Positions 1 through 5,974 of a DNA stretch of 9,058 bases are shown piece after piece. A model generated the notes under the pieces. The model did no database searches, was not told the DNA's origin, and saw nothing but the letters and a program-made list of their open reading frames with translations. The DNA is from Opitutia bacterium (lineage in GTDB: Bacteria; Verrucomicrobiota; Verrucomicrobiia; Opitutales; Coraliomargaritaceae), in assembly GCA_018663485.1 (NCBI GenBank), contig JABJQI010000010.1, positions 1-9,058 on the forward strand, written 5' to 3'. How positions within the stretch are numbered: position 1 is the stretch's first letter; each line of letters begins with the position of its first letter. Made by a program: the position numbers and the translations under genes.

Positions 1-822
1 ACCACCCTGTCGCTCATCCTCGGTCACGAAATGGGCAGGCAAGTGAGCATTACCTCAGGCCCAGTGATTGATAAGCCCGCCGACCTCGCCGGCCTGCTCA
101 CCAATCTCAGCGAAGGCGACATCTTGTTCATCGACGAGATCCACCGTATCTCCAAAACCGTCGAAGAGTATCTCTACTCCGCGATGGAAGACTTCCGCAT
201 CGACATCATGATCGATCAAGGCCCCAACGCCCGCAGCGTGCGGCTGAATCTGCCCCGCTTCACCCTACTCGGCGCCACCACCCGCATGGGCCTGCTCACC
301 GCACCCCTGCGTAGTCGCTTCACCCTGCAGTCACGCCTCAGCTATTACGATCACAAGACCCTGCAAGGCATCGTCGAGCGCACCTGCGGCCTGCTGGAAG
401 TCGAGTTCGAGACCGCCGGCGCCGCCGAGATCGCCCGCCGTGCACGCGGCACGCCGCGGATTGCCAATAACTTAATCAATTTCTGCCGCGATTTTGCACA
501 ACAGCGTGGCGATGGTGTCATCACCGAAGCCAGCGCCGCAGCGGCACTTGAACTGCTCGAGATCGATCAGCGCGGCCTTGACGAAATGGACAAGCAAATG
601 ATGCGTATCATGGCCGAAAACTACCGCGGCGGACCGGTCGGCCTGGGCACCGTCGCAGTTGCCGTCGGCGAAGAGGCCCACACGCTCGAAGAAGTCCACG
701 AGCCGTTTTTAATTCAAGAGGGCTACCTACAACGCACCGCCCAAGGCAGAGTCCTGACCGAAAAAGGCTGGCACATCATCGGTCTTGAGTTTCCCAACGG
801 ACAGCAACCCGATCTCTTGTAA
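1..822 (+). CDS. ruvB: Holliday junction DNA helicase RuvB (5'-truncated by window edge)
   Basis: RuvB is the AAA+ hexameric motor that drives Holliday junction branch migration with RuvA and RuvC. The frame is open from base 1 and gives 273 residues. The first two, Thr-Thr, fit directly after a Walker A GPPGLGK that lies outside the window, so about 65 N-terminal residues are missing. Visible motifs in order are: SGPVIDKPADLAGLLTNL; Walker B ILFIDEIHR with DEIH at visible residues 45-48; sensor 1 GATTR (91-95); the arginine-finger segment APLRSRF (101-107); sensor 2 RGTPRIANNL; and the C-terminal winged-helix signature GGPVGLGTVAVAVGEE followed by EPFLIQEGYLQRT. The C-terminus ends in NGQQPDLL. 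The ATG at 31 is internal and is not the start. No ruvA or ruvC lies downstream, and the next gene is 525 bp away. The family call is near certain. Confidence 0.97.
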   Translation, partial: TTLSLILGHEMGRQVSITSGPVIDKPADLAGLLTNLSEGDILFIDEIHRISKTVEEYLYSAMEDFRIDIMIDQGPNARSVRLNLPRFTLLGATTRMGLLTAPLRSRFTLQSRLSYYDHKTLQGIVERTCGLLEVEFETAGAAEIARRARGTPRIANNLINFCRDFAQQRGDGVITEASAAAALELLEIDQRGLDEMDKQMMRIMAENYRGGPVGLGTVAVAVGEEAHTLEEVHEPFLIQEGYLQRTAQGRVLTEKGWHIIGLEFPNGQQPDLL

Positions 823-867
823 CGCGCATCCTTGCAGGATCGTCATTACTCGCGACGCGGCAGCTCT

Positions 868-893
868 ATCGCGGGATAAACCCGCTCGCTACG
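868..893 (+). repeat. REP-like palindromic repeat, copy 1
   Basis: This 26-bp stretch is identical to 1117-1142. It begins ATCGCGGGATAAACCCGC and continues TCGCTACG. The core GCGGG-ATAAA-CCCGC can form a 5-bp hairpin with a 5-nt loop. The core closely resembles the published Pseudomonas REP core (GCGGG...AAACCCGCTC), a class usually spread by RAYT (Y1 transposase-like) proteins. No RAYT gene is in the window. The flanking bases differ between the two copies, so 26 bp is the exact limit of identity. Confidence 0.75.
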
Positions 894-954
894 TGGAAAT
901 GCGGACGACGCGGAGGTCGTCCCTCCCGCGGCTTCGCATAGCATTGCGTTCCAC
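893..954. repeat. Nested inverted-repeat element next to REP copy 1
   Basis: The outer arms GTGGAA (893-898) and TTCCAC (949-954) are perfectly complementary. Inside them ATGCG (899-903) can pair with CGCAT (935-939). The centre forms a 7-bp stem GGACGAC (903-909)/GTCGTCC (916-922) with a 6-nt loop. A competing stem, GGAGG (912-916)/CCTCC (922-926), overlaps the central one, so the two folds exclude each other. The element abuts the REP-like repeat and may belong to the same composite repeat (inference). Confidence 0.55.
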
Positions 955-972
955 AGATTGACTATCTTTTTT

Positions 973-1027
973 GGGGGATATCGTCTCGATGTCCGTGCTG
1001 GTGTGCGGGCGTCGGGACGATGCCCCT
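973..1027 (+). other. Long stem-loop with wobble pairs that close only in plus-strand RNA
   Basis: Arms 980-995 and 1006-1021 form 16 consecutive pairs around a 10-nt loop (996-1005). Thirteen are Watson-Crick and three are G-U (986/1015, 990/1011, 992/1009). In all three the U lies on the left arm of the plus strand, so a minus-strand transcript would have A-C mismatches there. Outside the helix a T979-G1022 wobble, a bulged A978 and GGGG (974-977)/CCCC (1023-1026) extend the stem to about 21 pairs. The pairing was checked base by base. It is not followed by a T-run, so it is not a classic terminator. The function is unknown; a small RNA or a leader structure is possible. Confidence 0.55.
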
Positions 1028-1116
1028 CAAGTCTATCCACCTGCCGGCCTGCGGTGCATGCGTAGCGACTGGCGTTACACCAGGATTCCGTATCCTCCGA
1101 CGATGCCTATTCAAAA

Positions 1117-1142
1117 ATCGCGGGATAAACCCGCTCGCTACG
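1117..1142 (+). repeat. REP-like palindromic repeat, copy 2
   Basis: This is the second exact copy of the 26-bp repeat at 868-893, in the same orientation and 249 bp downstream. It contains the same GCGGG-ATAAA-CCCGC hairpin core. A further strong hairpin follows 14 bp later. Confidence 0.75.
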
Positions 1143-1156
1143 ACCGATTCGCGACT

Positions 1157-1173
1157 TGCCGCTTTACGCGGCA
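1157..1173. repeat. Short perfect hairpin after REP copy 2
   Basis: TGCCGC (1157-1162) and GCGGCA (1168-1173) are perfect complements around a TTTAC loop. The 9-mer CGCGGCAGC in its right arm resembles the sequence just upstream of REP copy 1 (CGCGGCAGC near 856-864). This suggests both copies come from one larger repeat family (inference). Confidence 0.45.
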
Positions 1174-1347
1174 GCGGAAAACGACCAGAGTGCCGCTTTT
1201 ACTGAGTTACACTCCACAACACTCATTCACTTTATTTTTTCAGTTGCCCAAAAGGGCACCGACTTCAATCACCCCTGCGGGGCAAATCCTTCCGATTCAC
1301 CATCTTTGCGCTAGTCGCGCTTCGTCACAATTTCAGCATTTAAAATT

Positions 1348-1914
1348 ATGGGTCGTAATTCTATTAAAAAAATCGCACGTCCACCGCGTCACTCATCGGG
1401 CCCCACAATCGTCTATATTGAAAACGAGGACGACCTGTTCGACCTGATCGAGCGCACTGAGAATCCACTGATCCTCATCCTTGAAGGCGTGCAAGATCCA
1501 CACAATCTGGGTGCCTGCTTGCGCACCGCATCGGGTGCTGGCGTCACTGCCGTGCTTGCGCCAGTCAAGGGTGCCTGCGGCATCACGCCGACCGTGCGCG
1601 ACATCTCCTGCGGCGGCGCAGACGACGTGCCATTTTTACGGATTAAAAACATCGGGCAACTCTTACGTAAATTTCAGGACCGTAAAATCCAGCTCGTCGG
1701 CACCTCCGACAAGGGCAAGCAATCGCTCTACCATGTCAATTTCGACCAACCCACTGCCGTGATTCTAGGCAGCGAAGGCTGGGGCATGCGTAAAGTCACT
1801 GGCGATCACTGCGACCATCTGATCAGCCTCCCGATGGCTGGCACCGTTGACTGCCTCAATGTATCGGTCTCCGCAGGGGTGATCCTCTACGAAGCGGTGC
1901 GTCAGCGGCTGTAG
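1348..1914 (+). CDS. TrmH/SpoU-family RNA 2'-O-ribose methyltransferase, RlmB-like, without the N-terminal domain
   Basis: This protein of 188 residues transfers a methyl group from S-adenosylmethionine to a ribose 2'-OH of RNA through the trefoil-knot SPOUT fold. All three SpoU motifs are present: motif 1 LEGVQDPHNLGACLRTA (Asn53, Arg59), motif 2 VILGSEGWGMRK (Glu143) and motif 3 ISLPMAGTVDCLNVSVSAG (Asn171). The best match I recall is E. coli RlmB, which methylates 23S rRNA G2251; the resemblance extends to VPFLRIKN and YEAVRQR. RlmB is about 243 residues, with an L30e-like substrate-binding domain of about 75-80 residues in front. Here only about 44 residues precede motif 1, and an in-frame TAG at 1312 rules out an upstream ATG extension. 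The target RNA is therefore uncertain. The start codon follows an A/T-rich stretch with no Shine-Dalgarno motif. Confidence 0.9.
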   Translation: MGRNSIKKIARPPRHSSGPTIVYIENEDDLFDLIERTENPLILILEGVQDPHNLGACLRTASGAGVTAVLAPVKGACGITPTVRDISCGGADDVPFLRIKNIGQLLRKFQDRKIQLVGTSDKGKQSLYHVNFDQPTAVILGSEGWGMRKVTGDHCDHLISLPMAGTVDCLNVSVSAGVILYEAVRQRL

Positions 1915-1942
1915 TTCAAACACAGCCACTCATTTTAAATAG

Positions 1943-1975
1943 GGCGGGTTGCTAACATCTCAGGATCCGCCTTTT
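1943..1975 (+). terminator. Intrinsic terminator after the methyltransferase gene
   Basis: GGCGGGTT (1943-1950) pairs with GGATCCGCC, using 1964-1971 (six Watson-Crick pairs and two G-U), around a 13-nt loop, and TTTT follows at 1972-1975. It starts 28 bp after the stop codon, in the gap between two convergent genes. The reverse complement also folds and ends in CTATTT, so it could act weakly for the opposing gene. An alternative pairing, AGGGCG (1941-1946) with CGCCCT (1978-1983), is possible. Confidence 0.55.
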
Positions 1976-1981
1976 CGCGCC

Positions 1982-2027
1982 CTCAACTAACAACCAGCAG
2001 AGCTCTCAACTAACAACCAACAGCACC
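1982..2027. repeat. 23-bp tandem duplication spanning the aldehyde dehydrogenase stop
   Basis: Units 1982-2004 and 2005-2027 are identical for the first 15 bases (CTCAACTAACAACCA) and match at 19 of 23 positions overall. The second unit contains the TAG stop of the minus-strand dehydrogenase (2010-2012) and its last residues. The first unit lies outside the coding region. This looks like a slippage duplication. Confidence 0.6.
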
Positions 2028-3383
2028 AACGTAGATCGTCTTTACATTGACGAACTCGCGGATACCGATTGCGCTCATCTCGCGACCGTAGCCGCTTCGC
2101 TTGATCCCACCAAATGGCAAGCGTGGATCGGACTTAACAAAATCGTTAATAAAACACGCGCCGCATTCCAACTGATTCGCTAAGCGCTTCGCTCGCTCAA
2201 TGTCTTGAGTAAAGACCGCGGCACCGAGCCCGTACGCGGATTGATTGGCCAAGCCAATCGCGTCCGCATCGTCCTGCACCGCGATGATCGCCACCACCGG
2301 GCCAAATACTTCTTCATCAAACGCCGGCATGCCGGGGCGCACCTGAGTTAATACCGTTGGCGGATAGAACAAGCCCGGGCCCTCGGGCATAATGCCACCG
2401 AGCACACAGTGCGCGCCAGCAGCGACACTGGAATCGACTTGGCGCTGTAAGTTCACACGTAAATCGGCCCGCGCCATCGGCCCAAGATTAGTCTTCTCAT
2501 CCTCCGGATCGCCCATGCGGCGCTTGGCAATATCAGCCAGTAACTTCTGAGTAAACGGCTCCAGTACGGCCGCATGCACCAGCAAGCGCTTCGCCGAAAT
2601 GCAGGTCTGCCCGCAATTATTTAAGCGACTCTGCACACATTTAGCGGCCGCCAAATCGAGATCGGCATCTTCACAAATTAGATACGGATCACTGCCGCCA
2701 AGTTCGAGCACAGTCTTTTTGATTGCACGCCCCGCAATCGCCGCGACCGCAGCTCCAGCACGTTCGCTGCCAGTCAAGGCCACGCCCTGCACCGCATCGT
2801 GCTGAATCACCGACTCGACCCGATCGACTTCGATCAACAGGGTGCGCAACACGCCCTCAGGGTAACCCGCCTCCAGGAACAAGGCCTCGATCGCCAATGC
2901 GCAACCACACACATTCGGCGCATGCTTGAGCAAGGCAGTATTACCCGCAGTGAGCACCGGCACAGCAAAGCGAAACACCTGCCAAAGCGGAAAATTCCAC
3001 GGCATAATGCCCAGCACCACCCCCAGCGGTTGATGGCTCACTTGGCTGTCTTGTGCCGCAGTCTCAATCGACTCACTGGCCAAAAAATCGGCCGCATGCG
3101 TCGCGTAATAGCGACACAGCAAGGCACACTTATCGAGCTCCGCCCGCGCTTCCGCCAACGGCTTACCCACTTCCTGCACAATCAGACGAACCAAGGGCTC
3201 CTGGTTCGCTTCCAACAAAGTCGCCAGCCGCTCAAGCATCGAGGCGCGCACGCTCACATCGACCCGTGCCCATGCCGCAGCAGCACTGCGCGCGTCTTCC
3301 AACGCAGCTGTCAGCATCGCTGCAGACATCGCAGGATATTGCTGTATAAGATGCCCCGTTGCGGGATTAATCGACTCAAACAT
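2010..3383 (-). CDS. NAD(P)-dependent aldehyde dehydrogenase, succinate-semialdehyde type
   Basis: This 457-residue enzyme of the aldehyde dehydrogenase superfamily oxidises an aldehyde to the acid. It is closest to the short succinate-semialdehyde dehydrogenases of the Sad/YneI type (about 460 residues). Visible features are: SINPATG at the N-terminus; MPWNFPLWQ with the oxyanion Asn130; K153 in LLKHAP; the nucleotide-site segment VALTGSERAG; the general-base Glu227 in LELGGSDPYLICEDADL; the nucleophile Cys261 in NNCGQTCISAKR; EEVFGPV (357-363); and the C-terminal LPFGGIKRSGYGRE. The ELGGSDP variant (S-D-P where many homologs have K-S/N-P) and GQTCIxAKR fit the Sad group. The natural substrate cannot be read from the sequence. 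The gene is monocistronic: convergent with the methyltransferase and divergent from the nucleotidyltransferase fusion, so no pathway context is offered. An ATG start at 3383 fits the family N-terminus. Confidence 0.92.
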   Translation of the reverse strand: MFESINPATGHLIQQYPAMSAAMLTAALEDARSAAAAWARVDVSVRASMLERLATLLEANQEPLVRLIVQEVGKPLAEARAELDKCALLCRYYATHAADFLASESIETAAQDSQVSHQPLGVVLGIMPWNFPLWQVFRFAVPVLTAGNTALLKHAPNVCGCALAIEALFLEAGYPEGVLRTLLIEVDRVESVIQHDAVQGVALTGSERAGAAVAAIAGRAIKKTVLELGGSDPYLICEDADLDLAAAKCVQSRLNNCGQTCISAKRLLVHAAVLEPFTQKLLADIAKRRMGDPEDEKTNLGPMARADLRVNLQRQVDSSVAAGAHCVLGGIMPEGPGLFYPPTVLTQVRPGMPAFDEEVFGPVVAIIAVQDDADAIGLANQSAYGLGAAVFTQDIERAKRLANQLECGACFINDFVKSDPRLPFGGIKRSGYGREMSAIGIREFVNVKTIYVGAVGC

Positions 3384-3529
3384 GCCACTCTGATACTCAC
3401 TTCAGACAGAAGGTAAATAAGCAAAAACCATGCAGCATATTTATCTGCTATTAAGTTGGATTTTTTCACCACCCTTGCTTTGTTACTAGCAACAAACTCT
3501 TTGGGATATATCCTACCCTTCTTATTTAT
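3384..3529. promoter_or_regulatory. Divergent spacer with operator-like palindrome (3479-3496)
   Basis: This 146-bp A/T-rich spacer must hold the promoters of two divergent genes. At 3479-3496 lies the imperfect palindrome TTTGTTACTAGCAACAAA, with 8 of 9 half-site positions symmetric (only the A3485/C3490 pair breaks symmetry). It ends 33 bp before the start codon at 3530. Its size and placement are typical of a dimeric repressor operator, but no regulator gene is nearby and I cannot name a binding family. No convincing -35/-10 boxes could be assigned. Confidence 0.35.
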
Positions 3530-4615
3530 ATGAAAAAAGTCTTCATCTCTGGCTGCTACGACATCCTCCACGCGGGCCACATTCAATTCTTTCGCGAAGC
3601 GAGGGCACTCGGCAGCCACCTCACCGTCTGCTTCGCTTCTGACGCGGTGCTGTGGGAACACAAGAAGCGCCGCACCTCGATCCCACAGGATCATAAGCTG
3701 GCCCTGATGACGGCACTCGAAGTGATCGATCAAGTCGTGATCGGCGACAGCGAAGAGCTCGGCCTCGACTTCAAAGATCACTTTCTAAAGATCCGCCCGG
3801 ATGTCTTGGCAGTGACTGAGGACGATCAATACGCAGACATTAAACGCGCACTCTGCGCCGAAGTAGGTGCCAAATACATCGCCCTGCCCAAAACTCCGCC
3901 ACAGTTCACTCCGGTATCCTCCAGCTCGATCGTGCGCAATATTCGCACTCCAGCCCAAGCGCCCCTCCGCGTCGATTTCGGCGGCGGCTGGCTCGACGTA
4001 CCACACCATGCTAGGGCAGGCGCGTTCATCGTCAACTGTGCCATTTCACCAATGGTCTCGCTCAACGAGTGGGACTACGAAATCAAATCCGGACTTGGCG
4101 GCAGTGGTGCGTGGGCGCTGCTCAACGGCAACGACGGCGTCGAAAGCGAGCTCAACCTCGGCGTCGGCTGGCAAGACCCTGCCATCATCCGCGAAACCGG
4201 CGTCTGCGTCTGGCGCAGTGGACCGCGCCCAGTCCTTGATTTTAAGCGCAACGGCGACTTCCTCCGCGGTCACATGGCACTACACTACACAGATATTCCA
4301 CACGACACCCCAGGTAATGTCGACAATCTGCGTGACTACGATCTGATCGAACAAGCTGCGGCCATCGCCAAGGACGCCGTCTATGCTGGCGACATCGCTA
4401 AGCTCGGCGAGGCAATCAGTCTCAGCTACGCCGCTCAGTTGAAGGAAGGCATGCTCGAACTCCCCGAAGCCGATGCCTGCGTCGGCCGTAAATACTGTGG
4501 TGGTGGCTGGGGCGGCTATGCACTCTACCTGTTTACAAATAGCGACGCCCGCGATGCATTTGTCGCATCTGCCAACTGCAATCGATCGATTGAGCCCTAC
4601 ATTACCATCCGTTAG
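3530..4615 (+). CDS. Bifunctional cytidylyltransferase-GHMP sugar kinase fusion
   Basis: The 361-residue protein joins two catalytic domains. Residues 1-139 are a cytidylyltransferase-like nucleotidyltransferase of the TagD/RfaE-C type: the start MKKVFISGCYDILHAGH with HAGH at 14-17, RTS at 48-50, and SSSSIVRNIR at 130-139 in place of the ISTT-like signature. After about six residues a GHMP kinase follows. It has APLRVDFGGGWLDVP (144-158), the ATP-binding loop GLGGSGA (188-194), GVGWQDP (211-217, with Asp216 as candidate catalytic base) and the C-terminal KYCGGGWGGYALYLF (321-335). Its motifs recall fucokinase/FKP and heptose-7-phosphate kinase HddA, but at about 217 residues it is much shorter than the roughly 330 residues usual there. 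By analogy with FKP and HldE, one protein may phosphorylate a sugar and then activate it with a nucleotide (inference). The substrate is unknown. No Shine-Dalgarno motif precedes the ATG. Confidence 0.85.
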   Translation: MKKVFISGCYDILHAGHIQFFREARALGSHLTVCFASDAVLWEHKKRRTSIPQDHKLALMTALEVIDQVVIGDSEELGLDFKDHFLKIRPDVLAVTEDDQYADIKRALCAEVGAKYIALPKTPPQFTPVSSSSIVRNIRTPAQAPLRVDFGGGWLDVPHHARAGAFIVNCAISPMVSLNEWDYEIKSGLGGSGAWALLNGNDGVESELNLGVGWQDPAIIRETGVCVWRSGPRPVLDFKRNGDFLRGHMALHYTDIPHDTPGNVDNLRDYDLIEQAAAIAKDAVYAGDIAKLGEAISLSYAAQLKEGMLELPEADACVGRKYCGGGWGGYALYLFTNSDARDAFVASANCNRSIEPYITIR

Positions 4616-4658
4616 CGCTTTTTCCTTTACTGGAGGCCGAACGAGATCAGCTTCTCTT

Positions 4659-4715
4659 AATTCAGAAGGTCCACACATTGGCACATTCTCACATCTAACA
4701 TCTAATTTCTGAATT
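4659..4715 (+). promoter_or_regulatory. Long-range inverted repeat in the tyrS leader
   Basis: AATTCAGAA (4659-4667) and TTCTGAATT (4707-4715) are perfect 9-bp complements separated by 39 bp. The downstream arm ends 8 bp before the tyrS start codon. Within the loop CATCTAA is repeated twice in tandem (4692-4705). Pairing in mRNA would place a stem edge next to the start codon and could affect initiation, or it may be chance in A/T-rich sequence. None of the T-box conserved elements is seen. Confidence 0.25.
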
Positions 4716-4723
4716 CCTTTTCA

Positions 4724-5905
4724 ATGAGCCTGATCGAAACCATCCGCACCAACACCGACACCGTCATCGGCGAAACCGAGCTGGAGGATCGCCTGCACGG
4801 CAACCGACCACTGCGGATTAAACTCGGGGTCGACCCGACACGCCCGGATCTCACCTTCGGCCACCTCGTCGTATTTAATAAACTTCGTCAGTTCCAAGAC
4901 CTCGGGCACGAAGCAATTCTCATCATTGGCGACTTTACCACGCTGATCGGTGATCCCTCCGGCCGCTCGAGCACACGCCCCGTTCTGACTAAGGATGAAA
5001 TTATCGACAACGCGCAGACTTACCTAGTGCAAGCCTTCAAGATTCTCGACGAGGACAAGACCACGGTCGTCTATAACAGCGAGTGGTTCGATGATATGGG
5101 CTTCGAGGACTGTCTCAAGCTGGCACGCAAGATGACCGTCGCACGCATGCTAGAACGCGACGACTTTGCCAAGCGCTACAAGGGCAACGCCCCGATTTCC
5201 ATCATTGAGTTCCTCTACCCACTGATCCAAGGCTACGACTCACTGATACTCAATGCCGACGTCGAAATCGGCGGCACCGACCAACTCTTTAACATGCTGG
5301 TCGGTCGTGCCCTGCAAAAAGATGCGGGCAAACAAGAGCAGGCAGTTATCACCATGCCACTGCTGATCGGCCTGGATGGCAGCAAGAAGATGTCGAAGAG
5401 CGCTGACAACTACATCGCGTTCACTGACTCACCAAAAGAAATGTTTGGTAAAATCATGTCGATCAGCGATGATACGATGTGGACTTATTACCAACTGCTG
5501 CTCGAATTCAACGACACGCAAATCGCTAAGCTCAAAGAAGGCCACCCGATGGCGGCCAAAAAGCGTCTGGCTGCCGCACTGGTCGGCCAATTCCACTCAA
5601 TGAAAGCCGGCAAGCATGAACTGGAACAGTTTGAGCAAGTTTTCTCGAAGAATAAAATTCCCGATGACATGCCGACCTTTACTTGGAGCGACTTGCTCGG
5701 CACCGCCGACAGCGCACCGTTGTTTGAAGTAATGGCGCAATCAGACTTATTCGAAAGCAAAGGCGCGATCCGCCGCCTCGTACAGCAAGGTGCAGTGAAG
5801 ATCGATAGCGTCAAACAAGACGATCCCAACCAAGAAATTAGCCGCCCAACCAGCGAATTAATTTTCCAAGCAGGCAAACGCATCTTCTTCAAACTGCTCG
5901 CCTAG
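4724..5905 (+). CDS. tyrS: Tyrosyl-tRNA synthetase
   Basis: TyrRS charges tRNA-Tyr with tyrosine using ATP in the cytoplasm. The 393-residue protein is a class Ic synthetase. The Rossmann domain opens with IKLGVDPTRPDLTFGHLV, where the HIGH box reads TFGH (44-47). IGDFTTLIGDPSGRSSTRP (68-86) and the tyrosine pocket YPLIQGYDS (165-173) follow, then GGTDQLFN (183-190) and the KMSKS loop KKMSKSADN (221-229). The C-terminal part (about 335-393, EVMAQSDLFESKGAIRRLVQQGAVKI) is the small S4-like RNA-binding domain. Length and motif order match the TyrZ-type bacterial branch (about 400 residues). The ATG at 4724 gives the expected N-terminus; upstream is AT-rich with no Shine-Dalgarno motif. It lies 108 bp after the kinase fusion, without an obvious functional link. 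Confidence 0.96.
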   Translation: MSLIETIRTNTDTVIGETELEDRLHGNRPLRIKLGVDPTRPDLTFGHLVVFNKLRQFQDLGHEAILIIGDFTTLIGDPSGRSSTRPVLTKDEIIDNAQTYLVQAFKILDEDKTTVVYNSEWFDDMGFEDCLKLARKMTVARMLERDDFAKRYKGNAPISIIEFLYPLIQGYDSLILNADVEIGGTDQLFNMLVGRALQKDAGKQEQAVITMPLLIGLDGSKKMSKSADNYIAFTDSPKEMFGKIMSISDDTMWTYYQLLLEFNDTQIAKLKEGHPMAAKKRLAAALVGQFHSMKAGKHELEQFEQVFSKNKIPDDMPTFTWSDLLGTADSAPLFEVMAQSDLFESKGAIRRLVQQGAVKIDSVKQDDPNQEISRPTSELIFQAGKRIFFKLLA

Positions 5906-5934
5906 CAAAAAAATTGACAGAAGAACCGCACAAA

Positions 5935-5974
5935 GCGGCGCCTGCTTGTATCTGACGCTTTACATTCGCGCCGC
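5935..5974 (+). terminator. Possible terminator or stem-loop after tyrS
   Basis: GCGGCGC (5935-5941) and GCGCCGC (5968-5974) are perfect 7-bp GC-only arms with a 26-nt loop, beginning 30 bp past the tyrS stop. A T-rich tract with T7 at 5994-6000 follows about 20 bases later rather than directly, so classical intrinsic termination is not assured. Confidence 0.35.

Larger units (their letters stand above)
823..1347. other. 525-bp structured intergenic region between ruvB and the rRNA methyltransferase
   Basis: No convincing coding sequence is present. The open frames that cross this gap run through hairpins and repeats, and their translations are rich in Arg, Pro and Cys with no recognisable motif. 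Besides the elements listed separately, it holds small hairpins at 828-840 (ATCCT/AGGAT, 3-nt loop, just after the ruvB stop), 1245-1258 (TGCCC-AAAA-GGGCA) and 1272-1282 (CCCC-TGC-GGGG). An imperfect palindrome lies at 1069-1083. A T-rich run (1231-1240) sits about 110 bp before the next start. I could not place a convincing -35/-10 pair. The region probably combines dispersed repeat copies with the leader of the downstream gene. Confidence 0.7.

Noticed and set aside
868..1142. CRISPR array based on the repeated 26-mer
   Set aside because: There are only two copies 249 bp apart, no regular spacers and no cas genes. The core hairpin fits a REP element instead.
971..1447. A 158-codon plus-strand open frame and a 61-codon frame at 1020-1205 in the ruvB-methyltransferase gap
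   Set aside because: They run through the long hairpin and REP copy 2, overlap the methyltransferase start, and have Arg/Pro/Cys-rich translations without motifs. They look like chance frames in GC-rich repeats.
4616..4723. T-box riboswitch in the tyrS leader
   Set aside because: No specifier-loop or T-box consensus can be recognised in only 108 bp; only the 9-bp inverted repeat is present.
5914..5951. TTGACA at 5914-5919 as a -35 box for the peroxiredoxin gene
   Set aside because: The nearest -10-like hexamer (TTGTAT, 5946-5951) is 26 bp away, too far. The proper position reads CGGCGC.
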